A stretch of DNA of 64,000 bases from Planctomycetota bacterium (GTDB lineage Bacteria > Planctomycetota > Planctomycetia > Planctomycetales > Planctomycetaceae): positions 1 through 64,000 of the forward strand of contig JAQBVJ010000017.1 of NCBI GenBank assembly GCA_027623235.1, given 5' to 3'. How positions within the stretch are numbered: the first letter of the stretch is position 1; the number at the start of each line of letters is the position of its first letter. The notes beneath the pieces were generated by a model that searched no databases, had not been told where the DNA came from, and saw only the letters and a program-made list of their open reading frames with translations. A program made the translations under genes and the position numbers. Shown here in pieces: positions 33,723-42,591 of this stretch.

Positions 33723-35741
33723 ATGGGCGAAATCTTCACCACGCTTGATTATGTCCTCTTTTTTGCAGCCCTGATTGGGGTCATGGTCATCGGACTGATC
33801 GCCGGGCGCAAAGAGGAATCTTCTGAGGACTACTTCCTCGCCGGACGGTCGATTCCGTGGTGGGCTGTCGCCGGTTCGATTTACGGTTCGAACGTCAGCG
33901 CCAACCACATGGTCGGCATGATGGGAGTCGGTTTCAGCATCGGGTTCTTCCAGAGCCACTTTGAAATAGGAGCCATCCTCGGGCTGATGGTTCTGTGTTA
34001 TGGCTTTCTGCCGGTCTACCGAAAGCTCGGCGTCTACACGCTCAGCGAGTACCTCGGCAGACGCTACGACGACCGCAGCCGGGTCAGCTACGCGATCATC
34101 ATGGTCATCATCATGGCCGTCGTGCAGATGGTTCCAGGCCTCTACATCGGAGCGAGGACGATCTGCGTGCTGCTTGGCGGAGACGCAATCGAAGAGGTTG
34201 TCGACGCCGCCTCACCGGCCGCCGACGGAGCCGCCGCAGGGAACGGAGCCGCCGCAGAGAATGTTGAAGGGGCAGAAGCCGCTCCTGCTGTCAAAGAGAA
34301 AAAGGAGAAGGTCAAGTTCAGTTATTACGCGTTGTTTGTGATTCTTCTCGCCCTGATTTCCGCGGCGTACACGATCTTTGGCGGACTGAAGGCAGTCATC
34401 TGGACAGACTTCCTGCAGTCGATGCTGCTTCTGGTGGCCGGAATCGCGGTCGCCTGGCTGGCATTCAGCAAGCTGGGAGACGTCGGCGTCGGGGACGCCG
34501 AACTGGATGCGAACTCTGATCGGAACGGCTGGACCCGCATGATGGAATTCGACCAGGCGGAAGAACGCAGCCAGCAGCGGATGCATATTTACCAGCCGAC
34601 GAACCATCCTCAGCTGCCGTGGACCGGCGTGCTGACCGGCCTGTTCGCGATGCACTGTTTTTACTGGGGCACAAATCAGTTCATCGTCCAGCGGGCTCTT
34701 GGGGCGAGGTCCGACACGGACGCGAAGCTGGGCATTATCGCAGCGGGATTCCTCAAACTGCTGATCCCGTTCTTCGCGATCGCGCCCGGAGTCGCTGCGT
34801 TCTACCTCTTCCGTGAGAAGATGCCCGAACGAACCATCGCCCCTGACGCCGTGTTCCCGGAGCTCGTCAAGTATGTCATCCCGGCCGGATACGGCCTGAT
34901 CGGAATCATCGGTGCCGGACTCATTGGAGCGATCCTTTCCTCGATCGACTCGATGATGAACTCGGCCGCGACGATCGTCACGATGGACATCTACAAGAAG
35001 TACATGAACCCGGACGCGACCGATGCGCAGCTTATTCGGGCCGGTCGGATTTCAATCATCGGCTTCGTGCTGCTCGCGACTTTTCTCGCTCTGTTCATCA
35101 TGGACCCAAACTCGGAGAAGAACTTCTTCCTGCAGATTGCCGACTACCAGAACTATTTGACGCCAGGCATCCTCGTGGCTTTTTTCATGGGCATGTTCTG
35201 GCCGCGAGGCAACGGGAACGGCGCGTTCTGCGCAATTCTCAGCGGGATCTTTTTCTCATGGCTGGCTGAGACGCTTTACAACTCGAACATCGAGTCCTGG
35301 CCGGCCGCGCTGGAAATGTTTGGTGCGAAGCTGAACTTCTTCCATCGAGTTGTCTTCGTGCTGCCACTTTCCGCAGCGTTGCACGTCGTCGTCAGTCTGA
35401 TGACCGAACCAGACGAAGAAAAAGGTCGGCTCAACTGGACGGACCTCGGCGGCCACAAGACGGAAGACTTGAAGAAACTTGTCGCGCGAATCGGCGTCAC
35501 GCTGGCGACGTTTGTGATCCTCGCCGTCCTGATGGTCTACGAGAAAATCACGCCGGGAGCTGCCGCGTGTCTGGGAGCACTCGCCACTTTCCTGGCGTTC
35601 CAGCGTCACATTCACCAGACCCGTCGATTTGATGTGGACGAGTCCGGTGTGGAGTCCAGAGTGCCGCTGCCGCGCGACGACCGGTTCTGGGCCAGCTTTT
35701 TGTGCTCAGCCGCCGTATTCATGCATTACTACTACTATTAG
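33723..35741 (+). CDS. sodium:solute symporter (SSS family)
   Basis: A 672-residue inner-membrane Na+/solute symporter of the SSS family with about 13-14 helices. Signature regions: EDYFLAGRSIPWWAVAGSIYGSNVSA (residues 35-60, sodium site of helix 1), YIGARTICVLLGG, and SVMMNSAATIVTMDIYKK-like SSIDSMMNSAATIV in helix 8 around residue 415. Between helices 4 and 5 is a charged and Ala-rich insert (residues about 156-198) not usual in the family. The substrate (sugar, amino acid, vitamin) cannot be predicted. ATG 33723 is chosen since the helix-1 motif follows it in the normal distance. Confidence 0.9.
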   Translation: MGEIFTTLDYVLFFAALIGVMVIGLIAGRKEESSEDYFLAGRSIPWWAVAGSIYGSNVSANHMVGMMGVGFSIGFFQSHFEIGAILGLMVLCYGFLPVYRKLGVYTLSEYLGRRYDDRSRVSYAIIMVIIMAVVQMVPGLYIGARTICVLLGGDAIEEVVDAASPAADGAAAGNGAAAENVEGAEAAPAVKEKKEKVKFSYYALFVILLALISAAYTIFGGLKAVIWTDFLQSMLLLVAGIAVAWLAFSKLGDVGVGDAELDANSDRNGWTRMMEFDQAEERSQQRMHIYQPTNHPQLPWTGVLTGLFAMHCFYWGTNQFIVQRALGARSDTDAKLGIIAAGFLKLLIPFFAIAPGVAAFYLFREKMPERTIAPDAVFPELVKYVIPAGYGLIGIIGAGLIGAILSSIDSMMNSAATIVTMDIYKKYMNPDATDAQLIRAGRISIIGFVLLATFLALFIMDPNSEKNFFLQIADYQNYLTPGILVAFFMGMFWPRGNGNGAFCAILSGIFFSWLAETLYNSNIESWPAALEMFGAKLNFFHRVVFVLPLSAALHVVVSLMTEPDEEKGRLNWTDLGGHKTEDLKKLVARIGVTLATFVILAVLMVYEKITPGAAACLGALATFLAFQRHIHQTRRFDVDESGVESRVPLPRDDRFWASFLCSAAVFMHYYYY

Positions 35742-35924
35742 CCGCCCGATGAAAATGGCGAATCGATTTAGCGGAGCGTTGCAAGCCGCCTGGTTCTGCA
35801 TGGGAAAACGCGCTCTGACCGGACGGCTTTCGCCGTGCCGCTACCTGATTCAACGCTCTGGCAGAGAGGGTATCGCAACCCGATACGACGCAAGGCGTTC
35901 CACCGTAGAGACTTAAGGAGCACG

Positions 35925-35953
35925 TTGACAGTATTTCGCAGGGCTCCAATAAT
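35925..35953 (+). promoter_or_regulatory. sigma-70-type promoter of thioredoxin gene
   Basis: TTGACA at 35925-35930, a 17-bp spacer, and AATAAT at 35948-35953 (five of six matches to TATAAT). The trxA start codon lies 84 bp downstream. The best promoter match noticed in the window. Confidence 0.7.
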
Positions 35954-36036
35954 CCGTCCCGGACAAAGCTGCCAACAATTGAAACTTTCCCCGGTGAGGC
36001 ATTCAGCCTCCCGACAGAACTACTGGAGATTTCACG

Positions 36037-36369
36037 ATGGGTGCTGCCACTGCTGAATTTACTGATGCGTCTTTTGCAGCCGATGTTCTTGCGAGCTCGG
36101 TGCCGGTTCTGGTCGATTTCTGGGCTCCGTGGTGCGGACCGTGCCGAATGCTGGCTCCGACGATTGATGCGATCGCCGAGGAATACGGCGACAAGATCAA
36201 GGTCGGCAAAGTGAACACGGACGAAAACCCCGGCATTGCGACTCAGCATCAGATTCAATCGATCCCCACACTGATGGTTTTCAAAGGGGGAGAAGTGGTC
36301 GACCGAATGATGGGTGCGATGCCCAAAGACGCCATCACCGAACGAATTAACAAACAGTTGGATGCCTGA
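36037..36369 (+). CDS. trxA: thioredoxin
   Basis: A 110-residue thioredoxin with the active site [10 protein letters not shown] (Cys-Gly-Pro-Cys), the preceding VLVDFWA strand and the later cis-proline site [11 protein letters not shown]. It reduces protein disulfides in the cytoplasm using thioredoxin reductase. Length, motif order and the lack of signal peptide are canonical. A GGAG ribosome site stands about 10 nt before the ATG, and a near-consensus promoter is 84 bp upstream, so it is probably a single-gene transcript. Confidence 0.96.
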   Translation: MGAATAEFTDASFAADVLASSVPVLVDFWAPWCGPCRMLAPTIDAIAEEYGDKIKVGKVNTDENPGIATQHQIQSIPTLMVFKGGEVVDRMMGAMPKDAITERINKQLDA

Positions 36370-36377
36370 AGTCATCG

Positions 36378-36457
36378 CCTGAAGCGCAAGCGAGGGGGCT
36401 CAGTCTGACGTGACAAATTTCTGCACGTCCGGTGACGCCCGCTTGCTCGCGCCTGGG
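36378..36457. repeat. imperfect inverted repeat after trxA
   Basis: GAAGCGCAAGCGAGGGGGCT (36381 on) faces CGCCCGCTTGCTCGCGCCTG, with a better inner stem GACGTG/CACGTC (36408-36413, 36425-36430). Possibly a trxA terminator or relic of the GCGAGGG repeat family; the pairing is imperfect. Confidence 0.4.
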
Positions 36458-36565
36458 CTTTCTGGATAACGAACCGATTTCGAGAGATGCGTCTTTCCGC
36501 AGGCCAGTTGGACCGGCCGGCCGACGGAACAGACTTCACTACTCGCCAGGGAAAGGACTCCCGGC

Positions 36566-38458
36566 ATGAGCGAGAATCTGCCAGTTTCTTCGGGCGATGA
36601 ATTGCCCGAGCCGACGACGCTGCCGCCTGTTGCTGCGTCGGACTCTTCCACAGAGCCCGATCTCGATCTGCTTGAGGACGACCTGCTTGCGCAGACGGCT
36701 CAAGTCGTGCAGCAGGTCCAGACACAACTGGCCGACCTCGCCCGGCGCGAAGAGGGATTTCGAACGCAGCTCGGGCAGCTCGATCAGGAGCGACGTGCCT
36801 TCCGGTTTGAACGGCAGCAGTTTGAGTCGGACACGGCGCGGACGCGCGAGTCGCTTGAGTCGCGGCGCAGAGAGCTTGCCATCGAGAGCGACCAGCTTCG
36901 GCAGGAGCGGGCACAACTTGGTGCTGAGCGGGAAGCGGTCGCCACGGAAAATCGCCGCCTCCAGGCCGATCGCGCACGGTACCGGCAGGAGCTTCAGGCC
37001 GAGCTGCACAACGACCGCACCGAACTTCAGCAGACAATCGCCCGGGTCGACGAGCTTCAAGCCAGCCTCACCGAACGCGAAGAAGCCCTCCGCGCAGAAC
37101 GAAGAGAGTTCGAATCCTCATTCGACACCGCGCGGGCATTGCTCGATGAGGAGCTTGCGAGCCGGCGCAGTGAATTTCAGCAACAGCTCGCGACCGAACG
37201 CGCGCGGATGGAGGCGGAAGTCAACGAGGAGGCACTGACCGAGGAACTGAGAACAGACCGGCAGCGACTGGAACAGGAACGCGCGCGGTTTCAGCAGACC
37301 GCGCAGGACTGGGAACAGCGGAAAGAACAGGACGTCGCCGATCAACAGCGCCGGCGGAAACAGATCGACGAAGAACAGCGCCGCGCGGAGCACGAGATCG
37401 ACGAACTCCGCCGTCGCGTGTGGGACGAAATCGACACGGAACGGACCGAACATCAAAGCCGGCTGCAGGCGGAACTTCTGCGTGCGACCACGGAATGGGA
37501 TCAGTCTCAGGCCGAAAGCCGCAAGCAGTCCGCACTCGAACAAAGCCGCCTCCGGTTCCAGCAGGATCATCTGCAGCGGACGCGGGACGAAGTCGAGACG
37601 GCGCAGAACCAACTTCGTGTCGAGTACCAGAAATCGCGGCAGCGGCTGGAGGACATGCTCGACATTCAGCGACTCCGCGACCGGCAGCTCGACCGTCGGC
37701 GAGCCATGTACGAGCACATCGAACGATCCCTCGCCCGCCGCCAGGACACGATCGTCAAGCTGCACCAGTCGGTTGAGTCTCACAGTGCGCGGGAACGGGA
37801 ACGACTTTCGGCCGAACGCGAATCGTGGGAGCTGAAACTGCAGAGTCAGTCGGCCGAGAACCGGCGGCAGACAGACATCCTCGCGCTGCACGCTGAGAAC
37901 CTGGAGAAACGCCGCACGCGACTCGACACGCTGCGTACCGAGATCGAATCGCGACACAGCGAGCTGCTCGAAACACAGCTCGCTGTCGATGAAGGGTGGG
38001 CCCAGCTCTCGCAGGTCACCGGCGACGACGGCGTCCAGGACCGTGTCGACGAGACGCGCGAACAACTCTCAACATTTTACACATCGCTTCGTCAGGGGCT
38101 GTCCTCGCAACAGACCGACCTTGAAGAAGCCCGCGACCAACTCGCCCAGCACCGACAGGAATTCCACCTCGAACGACAGCAGCTCACCGAGGCGTTCGCC
38201 GATCAGGAACAGCAGCTCCGTCGGCGCGGCGAGTCTTTGCGGGTACAGCTCGGCCAGGTCGAGCAGCAGGAAGCCGAGTGGCAGCGTGCCCGCGACGCGT
38301 GGATTCGTGAACGGCTTGAGGCCGAGGAGATCATTCGCGACCTGCTCGCCGAACTGGCAGAAGCCCCCGAGCGACTCGAGCAGAACCCGCTGCCGGCCGA
38401 TCTGATGAGCCTGCCTGGACTGCTCGGCCTTTCGAATCTGCACGGCGATGCCGCATGA
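36566..38458 (+). CDS. long coiled-coil protein
   Basis: A 630-residue cytoplasmic protein that is almost wholly coiled coil: from about residue 40 to 600 it is dominated by Glu, Gln, Arg, Leu and Ala in heptads (QLDQERRAFRFERQQFESDT; EVETAQNQLRVEYQKSRQRL; EQQLRRRGESLRVQLGQVEQ). No membrane segment or signal. The N-terminus (about 40 residues) is acidic and Pro/Ser-rich, the C-terminus has a short Pro/Leu-rich end (NPLPADLMSLPGLLGLSNLH). No enzymatic domain is seen, so a structural or scaffold role is inferred. Its stop overlaps the ATG of the next gene as ATGA, so it is coupled to a small membrane protein, a possible membrane anchor for it. Confidence 0.8.
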   Translation: MSENLPVSSGDELPEPTTLPPVAASDSSTEPDLDLLEDDLLAQTAQVVQQVQTQLADLARREEGFRTQLGQLDQERRAFRFERQQFESDTARTRESLESRRRELAIESDQLRQERAQLGAEREAVATENRRLQADRARYRQELQAELHNDRTELQQTIARVDELQASLTEREEALRAERREFESSFDTARALLDEELASRRSEFQQQLATERARMEAEVNEEALTEELRTDRQRLEQERARFQQTAQDWEQRKEQDVADQQRRRKQIDEEQRRAEHEIDELRRRVWDEIDTERTEHQSRLQAELLRATTEWDQSQAESRKQSALEQSRLRFQQDHLQRTRDEVETAQNQLRVEYQKSRQRLEDMLDIQRLRDRQLDRRRAMYEHIERSLARRQDTIVKLHQSVESHSARERERLSAERESWELKLQSQSAENRRQTDILALHAENLEKRRTRLDTLRTEIESRHSELLETQLAVDEGWAQLSQVTGDDGVQDRVDETREQLSTFYTSLRQGLSSQQTDLEEARDQLAQHRQEFHLERQQLTEAFADQEQQLRRRGESLRVQLGQVEQQEAEWQRARDAWIRERLEAEEIIRDLLAELAEAPERLEQNPLPADLMSLPGLLGLSNLHGDAA

Positions 38459-38811
38459 CAGACACGGTCGCCCGCACCGGAACAACTCCGCCCTCGTGGT
38501 CTACGAGAAAGTTTCATGCGGTCGTCTGGACGGTCGCCGTCACCATCGGATTCGAACTGGTGACGATCTATCTGCGATTCCGAACCGGCATCAGCGCGAC
38601 GCAATTCAACGAAACGGCACCGCTTTTGCTTCAGGTGCACCACATGTTCTGGAGCCTGCCACTGTTGGTCGTGCTGCCATTTCTGTGGAAAACTCCGAAG
38701 CTCAGCGGCGCGATTCTCGGCACCGGACTCGGCTTCATCCTGAGCGACCTCGCTCACCATTTCATCGTGCTCCCGCTGACCGTCGGCAACACCGGCTGGC
38801 ACTGGCCATAA
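38455..38811 (+). CDS. small four-helix-type membrane protein
   Basis: A 118-residue membrane protein with about three hydrophobic segments (HAVVWTVAVTIGFELVTIYL, MFWSLPLLVVLPFLW, LSGAILGTGLGFILSDLAHHFIVLPLTV). The second and third carry HH and DLAHHF histidines near helix ends. Function unknown; I recognise no family with confidence. Its ATG overlaps the coiled-coil stop, so translation is coupled. A perfect palindrome follows after 41 nt. Confidence 0.75.
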   Translation: MTDTVARTGTTPPSWSTRKFHAVVWTVAVTIGFELVTIYLRFRTGISATQFNETAPLLLQVHHMFWSLPLLVVLPFLWKTPKLSGAILGTGLGFILSDLAHHFIVLPLTVGNTGWHWP

Positions 38812-38852
38812 CCAGTCGCCAGCCCAATGGTCCCAGAGCTGTGTCGGCTGAA

Positions 38853-38906
38853 TGTCGCCTTTCGCTCTGCGAAAGTAGCGCTACTTTCGCAGAGCGAAAG
38901 GCGACA
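38853..38906. repeat. perfect 54-bp palindrome between convergent genes
   Basis: The two 27-bp arms 38853-38879 and 38880-38906 are exact reverse complements with no loop (centre GTAGC|GCTAC). Each arm begins TGTCGCCTTTCGCTCTGCGA. It lies between the stop of the small membrane protein and the stop of the reverse-strand quinone reductase-like gene, so it can act as a bidirectional hairpin terminator. Its perfection and length exceed what termination needs, so it may be a mobile or dispersed element. Confidence 0.95.
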
Positions 38907-38968
38907 ATCAGCGCAACTCCGGGGCGATTGGGAGCCTCCTTTCCCGGAGCAACATCACGTGTCACCGA

Positions 38969-39964
38969 CTACGGGGTGACGATGATCTTTCCGGAGAGCG
39001 TTCCCTGGCCGCCGAGGGTGTTGTCTTCCTGCAGCTGATGAGCCGCCGCCGCTTCTGACAGCGGGAACGTTCGGCCGATCTGCGGCGACCAGCCGCCGTT
39101 TCCGGACAGCTCGTTGATCGCCGTTGCGCAGGCACGCTGCTCGTCGGGGCTCGCGTTGAACATGGCGAACCCGAACAGACGCAGATCCTTGACGTAAAAC
39201 GGTCCGACGGGGAATTCCGGTCGAGCCGTTCGACCGGCCATGAAGATGATCCGGCCTCGCTTTGACATGAGCTCGACCGTGCGATCGGGCGTGGGTTCAC
39301 GCTGAGTTTCGAACCAGACGTGAAGACCGTTCGCCTCGGCAAACGCACGGATCTGATCGTCGCAGTTTTCGTCGCGATAGTTCACGGCGAGATCCGCGCC
39401 GATGGTCTCGCAAAGAGTTTTCTTTTCTTCGCTGCCGACGGTGGCGATGACTCGAGCTCCGACTGACTTCGCCAACTGGATGACCGCTGTGCCGACTCCG
39501 CCGGTTCCGCCGTTGACGAAAACGGTCTCACCTTTCTGCAGGCTGGCATTCAGGAAGAGGCCCAGGTGAGCCGTGATCCCGACGAGAGCTCCGGCCGCGG
39601 CCACATCGTCGGTCATCTCGTCGGGCGTCGGGTAGAGCCACTCTTCGTCGACGGCCGCGTACTCGGCGAACGTCCCCTGGCGACCGAAGAGACTTTGATT
39701 GCTGCCCCACACTCGGTCGCCGACCGCAAAGCGTGAGACACCTTTTCCAACGGCCTCGACGGTACCGGCCAGGTCGCAGCCGACGACGTAGGGGAATTTG
39801 ATTGGCAGCGCGACGGCCCCGCTTCGGATGTAGGTGTCAATCGGGTTGAGCGCGGCCGCGCCGACTTTGACGAGCACCTCGCCAGAGCCAGGCTCCGGAG
39901 TCGGCAGCTCGCCGTATTGAAGGACGTTCGGTTCGCCGGTTTCGTGAATGAATGCCGCTTTCAT
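38969..39964 (-). CDS. NADPH:quinone reductase-like zinc-type alcohol dehydrogenase family protein
   Basis: A 331-residue member of the medium-chain dehydrogenase/reductase family, quinone reductase branch. The N-terminal GroES-like fold (EVLVKVGAAALNPIDTYIRSG, then GNLVGCDLAGTVEAVGKGV-like VVGCDLAGTVEAVG) lacks the structural-zinc cysteine cluster, typical for quinone reductases. The NADPH-binding VFVNGGTGGVGTAVIQLAKSVGA is around residue 150. ATG 39964 is chosen over 39976 because its AGGA site is better spaced. The gene is convergent with the membrane protein and divergent from the FAD oxidoreductase. Confidence 0.9.
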   Translation of the reverse strand: MKAAFIHETGEPNVLQYGELPTPEPGSGEVLVKVGAAALNPIDTYIRSGAVALPIKFPYVVGCDLAGTVEAVGKGVSRFAVGDRVWGSNQSLFGRQGTFAEYAAVDEEWLYPTPDEMTDDVAAAGALVGITAHLGLFLNASLQKGETVFVNGGTGGVGTAVIQLAKSVGARVIATVGSEEKKTLCETIGADLAVNYRDENCDDQIRAFAEANGLHVWFETQREPTPDRTVELMSKRGRIIFMAGRTARPEFPVGPFYVKDLRLFGFAMFNASPDEQRACATAINELSGNGGWSPQIGRTFPLSEAAAAHQLQEDNTLGGQGTLSGKIIVTP

Positions 39965-40321
39965 AAGAGATCGCATCCTGTCATTTTCAGAAGGTGAGCA
40001 GGGCTTCCCGTTCGGAGGCCCGCAGAACAGATCGTTAGTCGTGTGGTTCCTGGTCTTTTGGCTGGCCGATGTCTGATTGTCAACGGTTTCAGAATATGTG
40101 ACGGGATTGACTTTGAGCTGGCTGGAATTTAGGACGGCGACGTCAGCCTGCGGGAATTCGTCGGGCGAGACGGAAAATTGGCAAGATAGCGCGGCGCGTA
40201 CGCGTGCTCGCCCTGGAAGCGAAGCCGGGCAGGCGTCCCTGCCCTGCTTTCTTTGTTTCCGTGCAGACTATTAACATGGCCGGTCATCCGCAGAGCTACC
40301 TCGATTCGGAGTTTGCTGAAT
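39965..40321. other. divergent intergenic region
   Basis: No gene is supported. TTGACT at 40107-40112 has no convincing -10 partner. A GGGCAGG/CCTGCCC hairpin (40227-40244, 4-nt loop) followed by TGCTTTCTTTG looks like a forward-strand terminator or attenuator about 80 nt before the FAD oxidoreductase start, but could also be a repeat. Confidence 0.4.
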
Positions 40322-42583
40322 ATGAACGCGTCTCGTTTTTGCATCCTTGCCCTCCTGTTGGCCGCTTCCCCGGCGTTTGCTCAGTCCGTTCTTGTGGAGG
40401 CCGAGAGCTTTGACTCTCACGGCGGCTGGAAACTCGACACGCAGTTCATCGACACGATGGGCTCGCCGTACCTGCTGGCTCACGGGCTGGGGACTCCGGT
40501 CAAAGACGCGGCAACGACGGTGACCTTTCCGGAAACGGGTGAGTACAAAGTCTTTGTCCGGACCAAGGACTGGGTCGCCCGCTGGAAGGCGACCGGTACT
40601 CCGGGCCGGTTCCAGCTGCTGATTGCCGGCTCACCTTTAAAGACCGAGTTCGGCACGACCGGAGCTGACTGGCACTGGCAGCCAGGCGGCACGGTGACGA
40701 TCACCGAAAAGAAAACGGACCTCGCCCTGCGGGACCTGACCGGCTTCTGTGGCCGCTGCGATGCGATCCTGTTTACGAAGGGCGACGTTCCGCCGAACGA
40801 CGACACGATTCTGCCGAAGTGGCGGCGCGAACTGCTCGGCCTGGCCGAGAAGCCGACTGAGAAATCCGGCTACGATCTGGTTGTGGTCGGCGGCGGCTAC
40901 GCCGGAATGGGAGCGGCTCTTTCTGCCGCGAGAATGGGCTGCAAGGTGGCACTCATTCAGAACCGCCCGGTGCTGGGTGGAAACGGATCGAGCGAAGTCC
41001 GTGTCTGGGCGATGGGCCTCATTCGGCGAGGCAAGTACCCGCGCATTGGCGAGATCATCGAAGAGTTCTGCGATCACGCCAAGAAATCGCCGGGCACCTA
41101 CGAGGAGTTCGGCGACGCCCTCAAAGAAAAGGTTGTCCGGGACGAGCCGAACATCGACCTGTTTCTGAATCACCATGCCTACCGGGTCGAGACCGCAGAC
41201 AACCGGATCACCGCCGTCCACGCGTTTGACACTCGCACCAGCGAGCACAAGCGGTTTGGCGGAAAGCTGTTTTCTGACTGCACCGGACACGGCACGGTCG
41301 GGTTTCTGGCGAACGCCGATTCGGACATGACTGACAAAGGCCGCATGGGCATGAGCAATATGTGGGCGTGGGGCGAGGGCGAGAAACCGGCGACGTACCC
41401 GCAGACTCCGTGGGCTCTCGACCTGGAGATGAAAGACTTTCCCTACCCGCGCGAGCATCACGGACAGTGGTTCTGGGAAAGCGGCTTCGACAAAGACGCG
41501 CTCGGCGACGCCGAAGGCATTCGCGACTGGAATCTGCGAGCCGTGTTCGGCGCGTTTAACGCGATGAAAAATCGCGACGGCGCGGACCAGCACAAAACGG
41601 CCTTCCTCACCTGGGTGGCCTACATCGGCGGCCCGCGCGAATCGCGGCGACTGCTGGGCGACATCGTGCTCGAACAGAGCGACATCGTCGATAAGAAAGA
41701 ATTTCCCGATGGCTGCGTGCCGAGCACCTGGTCCATCGACCTGCACTACCCCAAGCAGCAGTACGCGGAAAAGTTTCCCGACAACCCGTTCATCGCGATC
41801 GCCGTTCACGACCGGCGGATCGATCGGCTCTATGGCTACCCCGTGCCGTACCGCTGTTTCTATTCGCGAAACATCGAAAACCTGTTCATGGCCGGCCGAA
41901 ACATCAGTGTGACTCACCAGGCTCTGGGGACGACGCGCGTCATGAAGACCTGCGGAATGATGGGAGAGGTTGTCGGCAAGGCTGCCTCGATCTGCACGCT
42001 GCAGACCTGCACTCCGCGCGACGTTTACGAGCGGTACCTCGATGACCTGAAGAAGCTGCTTGAGTTGCCCGGCAAAGCACGCCGCGAAACCGTTTCGTCC
42101 GAGATCATCATCCCCAAAGATGCTCTGCCGCTGGCTGGACAGTTCGGGCCGCCGACCGGTCTCGATCCGGAAAAACTGGACGGAGTCATTATTGACGACG
42201 CAGACGCGAAACAAACCGGCAAGTGGACCAGCGGCTCCGGCCTCAAAGGTTATGTCGGCTACAACTACCTTTACGCAGGCGCGAATTCCGGAGCGAAAAT
42301 CGCCTTCGAGTACAAAGCGGAGAAAGCCGGCTCGCACGAGATTCGCCTCGCCTACTGCCCGCACGAAAACCGCGGCAAAACAGTTCCGGTCACGGTCAAA
42401 ACGAAGGCGGGCGAGAAGTCGCTGAAGATCGACATGACAAAATCGCCTCCGATCGACGAGACGTTTATCTCACTGGGAAGCCTGAATCTTGCGAAGGGAG
42501 AATCGGTCACCGTGACAATCTCGACCGAGGACGCCGGAGGCAATGCTCACGCCGACGCGATTCAGATTCTGCCGGCTGACTGA
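40322..42583 (+). CDS. exported FAD-dependent oxidoreductase with golvesin-like C-terminal domain
   Basis: A 753-residue exported protein: signal peptide FCILALLLAASPAFAQS, an N-terminal carbohydrate-binding-like domain (SVLVEAESFDSHGGWKLDT to about residue 165), a FAD oxidoreductase core starting at DLVVVGGGYAGMGAALSAAR (dinucleotide-binding GxGxxG) with GGNGSSEVRVW, and a C-terminal golvesin/xanthan-lyase-like domain (VIIDDADAKQTGKWTSGSG to the end) that probably binds sugar polymers. Proteins of this plan are abundant in planctomycetes and probably oxidise polysaccharide-derived substrates in the periplasm. The ATG at 40322 gives the signal peptide. The flavin protein downstream starts 8 nt later, suggesting an operon. 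Confidence 0.88.
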   Translation: MNASRFCILALLLAASPAFAQSVLVEAESFDSHGGWKLDTQFIDTMGSPYLLAHGLGTPVKDAATTVTFPETGEYKVFVRTKDWVARWKATGTPGRFQLLIAGSPLKTEFGTTGADWHWQPGGTVTITEKKTDLALRDLTGFCGRCDAILFTKGDVPPNDDTILPKWRRELLGLAEKPTEKSGYDLVVVGGGYAGMGAALSAARMGCKVALIQNRPVLGGNGSSEVRVWAMGLIRRGKYPRIGEIIEEFCDHAKKSPGTYEEFGDALKEKVVRDEPNIDLFLNHHAYRVETADNRITAVHAFDTRTSEHKRFGGKLFSDCTGHGTVGFLANADSDMTDKGRMGMSNMWAWGEGEKPATYPQTPWALDLEMKDFPYPREHHGQWFWESGFDKDALGDAEGIRDWNLRAVFGAFNAMKNRDGADQHKTAFLTWVAYIGGPRESRRLLGDIVLEQSDIVDKKEFPDGCVPSTWSIDLHYPKQQYAEKFPDNPFIAIAVHDRRIDRLYGYPVPYRCFYSRNIENLFMAGRNISVTHQALGTTRVMKTCGMMGEVVGKAASICTLQTCTPRDVYERYLDDLKKLLELPGKARRETVSSEIIIPKDALPLAGQFGPPTGLDPEKLDGVIIDDADAKQTGKWTSGSGLKGYVGYNYLYAGANSGAKIAFEYKAEKAGSHEIRLAYCPHENRGKTVPVTVKTKAGEKSLKIDMTKSPPIDETFISLGSLNLAKGESVTVTISTEDAGGNAHADAIQILPAD

Positions 42584-42591
42584 GCGACGTC

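Noticed and set aside
40637-42364. 575-codon reverse open frame opposite the FAD oxidoreductase
   Set aside because: Same reason: antisense shadow with Arg/Val/Phe bias, while the forward strand carries clear FAD motifs.
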